Shown here one piece after another: positions 1-5,091 of a stretch of 20,443 nt of DNA. Within the stretch, counting starts at the first letter, position 1. Every line of letters begins with the position of its first letter. The notes beneath the pieces are model-generated. The model worked only from the letters and a program-made list of their open reading frames with translations, was not told the DNA's origin and ran no database searches. The stretch spans positions 1 to 20,443 of the IMG/VR virus record IMGVR_UViG_3300037502_001652. One strand, 5' to 3'. The position numbers were made by a program, and so were the translations under genes. The stretch is from a virus.

Positions 1-51
1 CCGCGCCTTGGTACCCCGCGGCTGCTTCGCAAAAAACTCCTGCAACGTCAT
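1..51 (-). CDS. Cro/YdaS-like transcriptional repressor, N-terminal fragment (runs off the left edge)
   Basis: Read on the minus strand, an ATG at 51-49 follows an excellent ribosome binding site (AAAGGAGGGG, 3-4 bases upstream). It opens a frame of 17 codons that is still open at the window edge: MTLQEFFAKQPRGTKAR. The MTLQ(E)-F/Y ... P-RG-x-x-A-R opening is typical of small phage Cro/YdaS-type helix-turn-helix repressors, where it leads into the first helices of the DNA-binding domain. The gene diverges from the + strand early operon, which is the usual position for a phage repressor, and a 17 bp palindrome lies just upstream of it. The HTH itself is outside the window, so the family is inferred from the start motif and the context only. 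Confidence 0.65.
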   Translation of the reverse strand, partial: MTLQEFFAKQPRGTKAR

Positions 52-72
52 ACACCCCTCCTTTAAGTTAAG

Positions 73-89
73 GTGAAACAATGTTACAC
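73..89. promoter_or_regulatory. Candidate operator: 17 bp near-perfect palindrome
   Basis: The sequence GTGAAACAATGTTACAC has an 8 bp left arm (GTGAAACA), a central A at 81, and a right arm (TGTTACAC). The reverse complement of the right arm is GTGTAACA, which matches the left arm at 7 of 8 positions. It sits in the intergenic region between the divergent repressor start (51) and the first early gene (166). A dimeric Cro/CI-like repressor would be expected to bind there, controlling its own gene and perhaps the early promoter. The palindrome is directly visible; binding is inferred. Confidence 0.5.
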
Positions 90-104
90 GAAATTAAATG
101 AAAG

Positions 105-133
105 TTGTACTTTTTTGATAGGTGGGTTACTAT
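105..133 (+). promoter_or_regulatory. Candidate early promoter (sigma70-like, weak match)
   Basis: TTGTAC (105-110), a 17 bp spacer and TACTAT (128-133) lie about 30 bp upstream of the first early gene's ribosome binding site. The -35 matches the consensus only in TTG and the -10 at four of six positions. The surrounding sequence is AT-rich. The -35 sits inside a 13 bp palindrome (101-113). The call rests on position as much as on motif quality, and other hexamer pairs in this AT-rich stretch are possible. Confidence 0.3.
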
Positions 134-165
134 TCTTTTGCACTCAACCACGACAGGAGGTCTAC

Positions 166-351
166 ATGGGTGAATGGCAGCAGTTGATGGAGGAGCGTCA
201 GCAGATGACCGAGGAGGCGCTGGTACGGGCTGAGCAGGGCATCGCGACGCAAGAGGACTGGAACATCATTTGGTCCGAATGTGGCTTGGCTAAGCGCCGG
301 CCTTTACTACCAATGCGAAAGGAAATTGAACATGGGTCTTATAGCGTCTGA
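166..351 (+). CDS. Small phage early protein, unknown function (61 aa)
   Basis: The ATG at 166 follows a strong ribosome binding site (ACAGGAGG, about 5 bases away) and gives a 61-residue charged, helical-looking protein (MGEWQQLMEERQQ...). An upstream in-frame GTG at 73 would add 31 residues, including a hydrophobic stretch. It is rejected because it lies in the operator/promoter region and has no comparable binding site. The gene is the first of the rightward operon and its end overlaps the next start (332) by 20 bp, which suggests translational coupling. No domain is recognised. Small acidic proteins of this kind commonly precede an SSB in phage early operons, but no role can be assigned. 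Confidence 0.7.
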   Translation: MGEWQQLMEERQQMTEEALVRAEQGIATQEDWNIIWSECGLAKRRPLLPMRKEIEHGSYSV

Positions 352-994
352 TAGCGGCAAAAGTTTTACCCCGATCCCGCCGGGAATGCATTTGGCGCGG
401 TGCTACCGCATCATTGATCTTGGTACTCAGAAGACTGAGTGGCAGGGCCAGATCAAGAGCCTCCCCAAGATCCTCGTGCAGTTCGAGGTGCATGGTGAGG
501 ACGACAACGGCAACCCCTTGAAAACATCTGAGGGCGAGCCGATGAGTATCAGCAAGAGATACACCCTATCGATTGGTGATAAGTCGACTCTTCGAGCTGA
601 CCTAGCATCTTGGCGTGGGCGTGATTTCACCCCGCAAGAAAAGCAAGGATTCTCGTTAAAAAACATTCTTGGTCACTGGGCAATGATCACTGTCTCTAAG
701 AATGTGGGGAAGGATGGTAAGGAGTTCACCAACATCGCCAACATCAATCCGGTGCCCAAGATCATCAAAGAACAAGGCCTGCCGGAAGGTATTAACCCGC
801 TGGTGAAATTCGACATTGATGACCCGGACATGGAGGTTTTTAATTCCTTGTCTGAGAAGCTGCAAGAGACCATCAAGTCTTCACCAGAATGGCAGATGTA
901 CCACGGTACCAAGACAGAGACCAAAGCGACCGACTATGCGAAAGCTAGCGGTAAGGGAGCGCTAAGTGATCTTGATGAAGAAATCCCCTTCTAG
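332..994 (+). CDS. Putative single-stranded DNA-binding protein
   Basis: This 220-residue protein has a ribosome binding site (AAAGGA) about 9 bases before the ATG at 332; the longer frame from a GTG at 281 has no such site and overlaps the preceding gene more. The N-terminus (GKSFTPIPPGMHLARCYRIIDLGTQ) and the strand-rich middle (KILVQFEVHGED, MSISKRYTLSI, HWAMITVSKN) fit an OB-fold-like phage protein family that is usually annotated as ssDNA-binding. The C-terminus is acidic and ends DLDEEIPF, very like the D/E-rich ...IPF tail by which SSBs recruit partner proteins. Expected role: coat ssDNA during phage replication or recombination in the cytoplasm, alongside the nuclease at 2699. The family call is by pattern recognition; the tail is the strongest direct evidence. 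Confidence 0.75.
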   Translation: MGLIASDSGKSFTPIPPGMHLARCYRIIDLGTQKTEWQGQIKSLPKILVQFEVHGEDDNGNPLKTSEGEPMSISKRYTLSIGDKSTLRADLASWRGRDFTPQEKQGFSLKNILGHWAMITVSKNVGKDGKEFTNIANINPVPKIIKEQGLPEGINPLVKFDIDDPDMEVFNSLSEKLQETIKSSPEWQMYHGTKTETKATDYAKASGKGALSDLDEEIPF

Positions 995-1277
995 TGGGTA
1001 TCAGCTCGGTCTTGATCTGCAAGCTCAGGGCATCAAGCGGGTCTCCAGTCAGCATCAGGACTGGTTGGCCCGTGCCCGGGCTGTAGCAGTAAAGATCGCA
1101 CGCGAAAACGGGGAGGTATCCAGCGACGATATCCACGAGGCCCTGCCTCTGCCTCCGGAGGCCAATCCGGCGTTGATGGGTGCCGTGTTCAAAAACATTG
1201 GCCTGCGCGTAGTGGGGTATCAGAACACGAGACGCCCCCAGGCTCATGGCCGATTGATCAGGGTGTACGGTCCATGA
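966..1277 (+). CDS. Small phage early protein, possible DNA-binding (103 aa)
   Basis: The frame opens with GTG at 966, 6 bases after AAGGGAG; an ATG at 975 is the alternative but is 15 bases from that site. The gene overlaps the SSB end by 29 bp and is coupled to the next gene by ATGA at 1274. The protein has a helical, Arg/Ala-rich half (QDWLARARAVAVKIARENGEVSSDDIHEAL) followed by PPEANPALMGAVFKN and GYQNTRRPQAHGRLIRVY. The pattern W-x3-AR ... NG-x-V-x2-DDI ... N-x3-GAVF ... G-x-R-x-x-HGR-x-I recurs in small phage proteins of replication regions and looks like a winged-helix-type fold. No catalytic residues are evident. A nucleic-acid-related role is inferred from context only. Confidence 0.75.
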   Translation: MILMKKSPSSGYQLGLDLQAQGIKRVSSQHQDWLARARAVAVKIARENGEVSSDDIHEALPLPPEANPALMGAVFKNIGLRVVGYQNTRRPQAHGRLIRVYGP

Positions 1278-1540
1278 AGAAGACTTTCACCATAAAAGAC
1301 TTTGCTAAAGACTTGCGGATATCCGAGAAGGTTGCGCGACGGCGTCTTAGCGACATGGAGATTAACCGTAAGGTGATGCGCGTGAGCGATGGATATCCAA
1401 TCGTCTACACCACGTCTTTTCATACCGCGAAGTGGCACGACCCATTCAACAAATGTATGCGAGGGGATCATGAAAAAATTATTGATTGTGTTATTGCTAG
1501 TTACGTCAAGCGCAAAAGCTCAGTTTCTGACGGGCAATGA
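1274..1540 (+). CDS. Small helix-turn-helix-type protein (88 aa)
   Basis: The gene starts at an ATG overlapping the previous stop (ATGA), so translation is probably coupled. The first 60 residues are basic and read as an HTH: FTIKDFAKDLRISEKVARRRLSD resembles helix-turn-recognition helix of MerR/excisionase-like or other small phage DNA-binding proteins, followed by a beta-type segment (VMRVSDGYPIVYTTSFHTAKW) and HDPFN. The last 24 codons run out of frame through the signal-peptide region of the next gene, a 71 bp overlap. That is long for this operon and suggests that the C-terminal tail is an extension past an ancestral stop. Likely a DNA-binding or regulatory protein; the target is unknown. 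Confidence 0.7.
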   Translation: MKKTFTIKDFAKDLRISEKVARRRLSDMEINRKVMRVSDGYPIVYTTSFHTAKWHDPFNKCMRGDHEKIIDCVIASYVKRKSSVSDGQ

Positions 1541-1796
1541 TTTATATTCGCGGCTTACGTCTAAAGACAGTCTGGAAAAAATCTTTGCGGCAGGGTATGT
1601 ATCTGGTGTCTTTGACACTGGCCACGGCACTTTTCATTGCGCCACAGGGACCAACGTTACCATCGGTCAGGTCTCTGACATTGCAAAGAACTACTTGGAA
1701 CAAAACCCGGAGGTTCGGAACATTTCCGCTGATTTACTTGTGACCGCATCATTCGCTAGAGTGTGGCCATGCTCTTTGAAAAAGAAGGGCACCTAA
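1470..1796 (+). CDS. Secreted Rap1a/Tai-like immunity-domain protein
   Basis: This 108-residue protein starts at ATG 1470, 5 bases after GAGGGG. A classic signal peptide (MKKLLIVLLLVTSSAKA, probable cleavage after AKA) sends it to the periplasm. The mature part matches the Rap1a/Tai pattern: NDLYSRL ... AAGYVSGVFD ... FHCATGTNVTIGQ ... AKNYLEQNPEVRNISADLLVTASFARVWPC. Family members are periplasmic and bind or neutralise type VI secretion amidase effectors, or are uncharacterised relatives. Only two cysteines (in FHC and WPC) are seen; I recall additional N-terminal cysteines in many relatives, which here would be replaced. In a phage early operon it may protect the infected cell or alter the envelope; this is inference. 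An in-frame upstream start at 1389 is rejected because it lies within the previous gene and bypasses the signal peptide. Confidence 0.75.
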   Translation: MKKLLIVLLLVTSSAKAQFLTGNDLYSRLTSKDSLEKIFAAGYVSGVFDTGHGTFHCATGTNVTIGQVSDIAKNYLEQNPEVRNISADLLVTASFARVWPCSLKKKGT

Positions 1797-1810
1797 TCAT
1801 GGAGGCACTC

Positions 1811-2041
1811 ATGGAACACAAAGAACCGTTCTGGATGGGCACGCTGTTCGGATCACTCATGATGCTGTTGACCGTTCTTGCGTATGACCGACTGATGTCT
1901 AGTTCGCATCCCAGTGCTGTAGATATGCCAAAAAATGTTGTCGAGGCGTATCGCATGGGACTGAAAGATTCACTCAAGACCAATCCGCCCAGCCTGGATC
2001 TTGAGGCTACATGCATGGAACTATGGGCCAATAAACAGTGA
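1811..2041 (+). CDS. Small single-helix membrane protein (76 aa)
   Basis: ATG 1811 is preceded by GGAGG at exactly 5 bases, the best site among three in-frame starts (1763 GTG, 1799 ATG, 1811 ATG). The 1799 start is a plausible alternative and adds MEAL. One hydrophobic segment near residues 8-27 (WMGTLFGSLMMLLTVLAYDR) is a clear transmembrane helix. It is followed by a soluble C-terminal tail of about 48 residues (VDMPKNVVEAYRMGLKDSLKTNPPSLDLEATCMELWANKQ region). It follows the secreted Rap1a-like gene by 14 bp, so the two envelope proteins are probably made together. No family is recognised. It could be an inner-membrane partner of the Rap1a-like protein or a host-membrane modifier. Confidence 0.7.
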   Translation: MEHKEPFWMGTLFGSLMMLLTVLAYDRLMSSSHPSAVDMPKNVVEAYRMGLKDSLKTNPPSLDLEATCMELWANKQ

Positions 2042-2048
2042 GGGAAAA

Positions 2049-2321
2049 ATGACAAGTCCAGTTATTCGTATGGGTAAAAGTATGGTCGAGTGTTTTGTGG
2101 CCAAGATGAATTACAACGGCAATAAGGTTGACGTGTTGCTTGTACCGCAATTTGGTAACAAGCCCGGTTGGGTGGGGCCAGGATACTGGCAGCCAAATCT
2201 AGATGACTTACGGCTTCGCTCAGAACCACCTGCGTTCAATTACAACACCAAGGTGTACACACGGGAAGAGCTGGTGGCCGCAGGCGCCAAACCGAAACTT
2301 GAGCATCTCTGGATGCGCTAA
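2049..2321 (+). CDS. Phage early protein, unknown function (90 aa)
   Basis: ATG 2049 follows GTGAGGG at 4 bases; the binding site overlaps the stop of the preceding gene, so the two are coupled. The 90-residue protein starts MTSPVIRMGKSMVECFVAKM, contains a beta-type core (NKVDVLLVPQFGNKPGWVGPGYWQPNLDDLRL) and ends with a short helix (TREELVAAGAKPKLEHLWMR). No signal peptide, membrane helix or catalytic motif is visible. Placed between the membrane protein and the HTH-DUF3310 gene, it belongs to the early operon, but no function can be proposed. Confidence 0.65.
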   Translation: MTSPVIRMGKSMVECFVAKMNYNGNKVDVLLVPQFGNKPGWVGPGYWQPNLDDLRLRSEPPAFNYNTKVYTREELVAAGAKPKLEHLWMR

Positions 2322-2331
2322 AGGGAAGAAG

Positions 2332-2706
2332 ATGAGAAAACCAATTTCAAAGATTGCAAAGATTACGAACTACCTTGCTAAGCATGGCACTACTGAAAAG
2401 GCGGGAGACGTCGCTAAAAAATTGAAGGTGAGCGTGGCGCTTGTGTATAAAGCACGAGCGCAATACGCCATACCCGCGGAAAAGTGGCCTGAACCCGCTC
2501 AGGCAGCCAACACCCGGCAGGAAGGTGGAAGCCACTATAAGACCCTGGCCATCCAGCCCTGGGATTACATCGTCCAGAATAATCTGGGGTTCCTGGAGGG
2601 CAACGTCATCAAGTATGTGACCCGCTGGAAAGATAAGGAGGGCGTGCAAGACCTTCAGAAGGCCCGTCACTTTTTGGACAAGCTCATCGAGGTAAACAAT
2701 GGCTGA
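2332..2706 (+). CDS. HTH + DUF3310 (gp1.7-like) protein
   Basis: ATG 2332 lies about 5 bases after AAGGGAAG; upstream in-frame starts fall inside the previous gene. Of 124 residues, the first ~50 form a basic HTH-like segment (ITNYLAKHGTTEKAGDVAKKLKVS, VALVYKARAQY). After a Pro/Ala linker, residues ~64-120 match DUF3310: GGSHYKTLAIQPWDYIVQ, NLGFLEGNVIKYVTRW, KEGVQDLQKARHFLDKLIE. In T7 the DUF3310 protein gp1.7 is a nucleotide kinase that affects dTTP/ddT metabolism, so a role in nucleotide supply or early host-phage control is plausible. The HTH suggests DNA binding as well. It overlaps the nuclease start by 8 bp. The domain call is strong; the activity in this fusion is unknown. Confidence 0.85.
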   Translation: MRKPISKIAKITNYLAKHGTTEKAGDVAKKLKVSVALVYKARAQYAIPAEKWPEPAQAANTRQEGGSHYKTLAIQPWDYIVQNNLGFLEGNVIKYVTRWKDKEGVQDLQKARHFLDKLIEVNNG

Positions 2707-3460
2707 GATCACCATCCGCGCTACTGAGGCGGGGCACTGGTACACCCGAGAGGGTGAGCCCATGTACACCATCGAGGCCGCCAAGGGCGGTTATAGGCCC
2801 ACCACGCTCCGCGATGCCCGCAAGCACAACCTAGTACCTAGCGTGACCACCATCATCAACGCGGCCGCGAAACCGGCCTTGTTGCAGTGGATGCAGAAGC
2901 AGGTGCTCCTGGCTGCGCTTACCCTGCCGAAGATCGCATCCGAGACCGAGGAGCAGTATTTCGAGCGGATCATCAACGACAGCAAAGAGCAGTCCCGTAT
3001 GGCCGCGGATGCCGGCACCGACATCCATGCTGCCATTCAGAACTACTACGAGGGCGGCGCGGTTAAGTGGCCAGACCATACCAAGAGCATCGAGGCCTTC
3101 CGCTCCGCGGTGGACCAAGCTTTCGGACCCCAGGTCTGGAAGTGCGAGCAGTCATTCGCCCACGAGATGGGATTCGGTGGAAAGGTCGACATGCACTGTG
3201 ACAGCGTCGTGGTGGATATCAAGACCAAGGAGTTTGCTGACCCAGACAAGGTCGACGTCTACGACGAGCACCTGATGCAGTTGGCTGCGTACCGGGTTGG
3301 CCTGGGAATGCAGAACGCTCGATGCGCCAACGTCTTTGTGTCTCGATCGGTACAGGGGCTCGTGGTCGTTAAGGAGTGGAGCTCGGAGGATCTGCGTAGG
3401 GGCTGGCAGATGTTTTACCATCTGTTAAATTTCTGGCAAGCAAAGAACAATCACCAATGA
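2699..3460 (+). CDS. PD-(D/E)XK exonuclease, RecB/Cas4-like
   Basis: This 253-residue protein carries the motif series of RecB-family nucleases: SVTTII near residue 48, GTDIH with H110, E150 in KCEQSF, GGKVDM with the metal-binding D164, VVDIKTK with D173 and K175, and QLAAY (Q194, Y198), the QxxxY motif that marks the RecB/Cas4 subgroup. All expected catalytic residues are present, so it should be active and Mg-dependent. In phages such enzymes resect DNA ends for single-strand annealing recombination or process replication intermediates, working with an SSB such as the one at 332. No cysteine cluster for a Fe-S site of true Cas4 is apparent. It starts 8 bp inside the previous gene and ends in an ATGA overlap with the next. 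Confidence 0.9.
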   Translation: MAEITIRATEAGHWYTREGEPMYTIEAAKGGYRPTTLRDARKHNLVPSVTTIINAAAKPALLQWMQKQVLLAALTLPKIASETEEQYFERIINDSKEQSRMAADAGTDIHAAIQNYYEGGAVKWPDHTKSIEAFRSAVDQAFGPQVWKCEQSFAHEMGFGGKVDMHCDSVVVDIKTKEFADPDKVDVYDEHLMQLAAYRVGLGMQNARCANVFVSRSVQGLVVVKEWSSEDLRRGWQMFYHLLNFWQAKNNHQ

Positions 3461-3663
3461 AACAGATCACTGCATACGAAACGAGGGACGGGAAGGTCTT
3501 CACTGACCAGGAGGAGGCCGCTTATCACGAGTCTTTTCTCGACCAGCATCTAATTATTGAGAAGTGCCTAGACGAGTTTAAGTACCAAGGCGCAGCTCAG
3601 CGTGCGGTCGCTCGGCAGGCAATCGCGCATTGGGAAAATTGGAGAACAAAAAATGTTAAGTGA
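3457..3663 (+). CDS. Phage early protein, unknown function (68 aa)
   Basis: The gene starts at an ATGA overlap with the nuclease stop. The 68-residue protein begins with a short beta-hairpin-like segment, MKQITAYETRDGKVFTDQEEAAYHE, of the type seen in small phage proteins, where residues after a G-x-x-F turn begin a helix. It continues with a charged helix (QRAVARQAIAHWENWRTKNVK). It shares its last 11 bp with the next gene. Nothing indicates a catalytic role; tight coupling to the nuclease suggests co-expression. Confidence 0.65.
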   Translation: MKQITAYETRDGKVFTDQEEAAYHESFLDQHLIIEKCLDEFKYQGAAQRAVARQAIAHWENWRTKNVK

Positions 3664-3823
3664 TGACGATATCAAGCAGCTCTTTATGTACTGCGAGAAT
3701 AATGATGAGAAAGGCCTTTACGCCGAGGTGGACGTGCTGGAGTTTGCCCGGAAGATCGAAGCCTTCGTTTTAGCGACCATGGAAAAAAACCCCCCCAACG
3801 AAGGGGGGCAAACCCGTTGGTGA
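3653..3823 (+). CDS. Last gene of the early operon, small acidic protein (56 aa)
   Basis: ATG 3653 follows GGAGA at about 7 bases; the in-frame start at 3602 lies inside the previous gene. The 56-residue protein starts MLSDDDIKQLFMYCENNDEK and is mostly helical and acidic (EVDVLEFARKIEAFVLATMEK). Its last 14 codons (from KNPPNEGG) are encoded by the hairpin that acts as the terminator of the opposing late operon, so the C-terminus is constrained by an RNA signal on the other strand. It ends 17 bp before the stop of the converging late operon. Function unknown. Confidence 0.65.
   Translation: MLSDDDIKQLFMYCENNDEKGLYAEVDVLEFARKIEAFVLATMEKNPPNEGGQTRW
3783..3809 (-). terminator. Intrinsic terminator of the late (minus-strand) operon
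   Basis: On the minus strand the sequence reads GCCCCCC-TTCGTT-GGGGGGG followed directly by seven T residues. This is a 6 bp all-GC stem with a short loop and a perfect U-tract, as expected of a rho-independent terminator. It lies 32 bp past the stop codon of the last late gene (3841). On the plus strand the same hairpin has no T-tract after it, so it should not terminate early transcripts efficiently. It lies entirely within the coding sequence of the last early gene. Confidence 0.9.
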
Positions 3824-3840
3824 CATCAACGGTGGAGAAG

Positions 3841-5091
3841 TTAAGGCGCCATTAAATCCATGGGTGGGGGAGGCGGTTCAGCTCCCCTTTTTAATCCTTG
3901 CCGAAGCATTGGAGCACCAATAGCAAGCGGCAAACCAATCGGAGCAGTTGCGGGGAATAGCGACAAGCCCGCCCCCAAAGCTCCAAGACCAGAAAGCCCT
4001 ACGTCAACATAGTCTGGCTTTTCTTTCTGAAACTCTCTATAGCCCCCCAGAGCCTCTCCAAGACCTGACGCCAGGGCCAAGGGTGGCAAAGCATACCGAG
4101 CGGCACCACGACCCGTTGCGGTGGCTGCCTGACCTAGTGGGGTCTGAGCCATGCGTTGAAACATACTGGTAACCTCCTGCAAACCAGTTCGCACAGGCGG
4201 GGCATTCTGAGCTGCGATACGCCCAATATCCAGCGGGGCACCAATTCCGTACTTCTGCGCCAAAGGTTTACTGACCTTTCCGCTTGGCATAGCCCGCCGG
4301 TAATCAGAAGCAGCCTCCACCACCGACTCAGTACCCGGTCTGACAACGCCTGTGACGGCCTGGGCCCATCTTTGACCTGGAGTGGTAGCTTGCACCTGAC
4401 CGGGGCCTGGGAGGGCGCCTGCGGGGGCCGGTGGGGCTGTACGCATGGTTCCCATAGCGGTAGGCGGTGCAGGCGGCTGTGCGGGCGCCTGGGGGAACCC
4501 ACGGACCACGTCTTTTGCCAACCGGCCAGTAGTCAGTGCACCACCAGCGATGCCACCAAGAACCTGCCCCGTGCGGCGCTCGGCCTCCACGTCTGCGTCG
4601 CTGATTAATTCACGTAATACAGGCTGCGAGCGCAGCGCGGCATCTGCTTCATTAAGCAATCGACGGTTATCAGGTTCCATTTCTTCAGGACCACCAAAAG
4701 CTTCATCTGCGGACGGAGCCGCAAAAACCGAGGGCACATTTTTGCCAAAGCTCTGAATTAAGCTTTCAGCATTGAAGATAGCCTCGTCCGGAAGGTCCGC
4801 AATATTCATTGACTCGGCGAAATCCGAACCAGACCCGCCCGCAAAGAATGCCGCCGCAATCTTTACGGGGTCGCCTTTTAACGTTTGACCAAGGTCTTTA
4901 ATTGTGTTGATGTAAACGCCGATATTCTCGTTGACCTCTTCCGGAGAGTCGCCCATTAAAGATGGCTGAAACTGGCTCTCTTGAAAAATTAGCTTGAGTA
5001 CAAAGTCTGGGTTGAGCCCCGACTTCCGCGCTTCCTGAACAATTTTCTCAGCGAGAAAAATCTGTTCATCAGTCATGTCGCGTGGGTTCAT
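3841..5091 (-). CDS. Virion/ejection protein with shortened lytic transglycosylase-like N-terminus (416 aa)
   Basis: This is the last late gene; its ATG overlaps the upstream stop (ATGA). Residues ~8-95 resemble a goose-type lysozyme/SLT domain: GLNPDFVLKLIFQESQFQPS has the E38-S-x-F-x-P catalytic-Glu motif, and NENIGVYINTIKDLGQTLKGD with KIAAAFFAGG corresponds to the usual ...YL..L...F.GD...AAYNAG block. The GA-x-GLMQ segment normally between them is missing and AYN is replaced by AFF, so activity is doubtful. Residues ~200-240 are a Pro/Ala linker and the C-terminus is Gly/Ala/Leu-rich and hydrophobic (LSGLGALGAGLSLFPATAPI), possibly membrane-active. T7 gp16 also carries its transglycosylase at the N-terminus and is the last internal core protein gene; a comparable role in crossing the cell wall during DNA entry is inferred. 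Confidence 0.7.
   Translation of the reverse strand: MNPRDMTDEQIFLAEKIVQEARKSGLNPDFVLKLIFQESQFQPSLMGDSPEEVNENIGVYINTIKDLGQTLKGDPVKIAAAFFAGGSGSDFAESMNIADLPDEAIFNAESLIQSFGKNVPSVFAAPSADEAFGGPEEMEPDNRRLLNEADAALRSQPVLRELISDADVEAERRTGQVLGGIAGGALTTGRLAKDVVRGFPQAPAQPPAPPTAMGTMRTAPPAPAGALPGPGQVQATTPGQRWAQAVTGVVRPGTESVVEAASDYRRAMPSGKVSKPLAQKYGIGAPLDIGRIAAQNAPPVRTGLQEVTSMFQRMAQTPLGQAATATGRGAARYALPPLALASGLGEALGGYREFQKEKPDYVDVGLSGLGALGAGLSLFPATAPIGLPLAIGAPMLRQGLKRGAEPPPPPMDLMAP

Noticed and set aside
73-165. GTG start at 73 giving a longer first early protein with a hydrophobic N-terminus (FLIGGLLFFC)
   Set aside because: It lacks a ribosome binding site, coincides with the operator palindrome and promoter region, and a very strong site precedes ATG 166.
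2699-3460. Cas4 of a phage CRISPR system
   Set aside because: The PD-(D/E)XK and QxxxY motifs fit, but the cysteine cluster of Cas4 is absent and there are no other cas genes or repeats.
3814-3832. Plus-strand terminator formed by CCGTTG ... CAACGG
   Set aside because: It has a 6 bp stem with a 7-base loop but is followed by TGGAGAAG, with no T-tract, so an intrinsic terminator is not supported.
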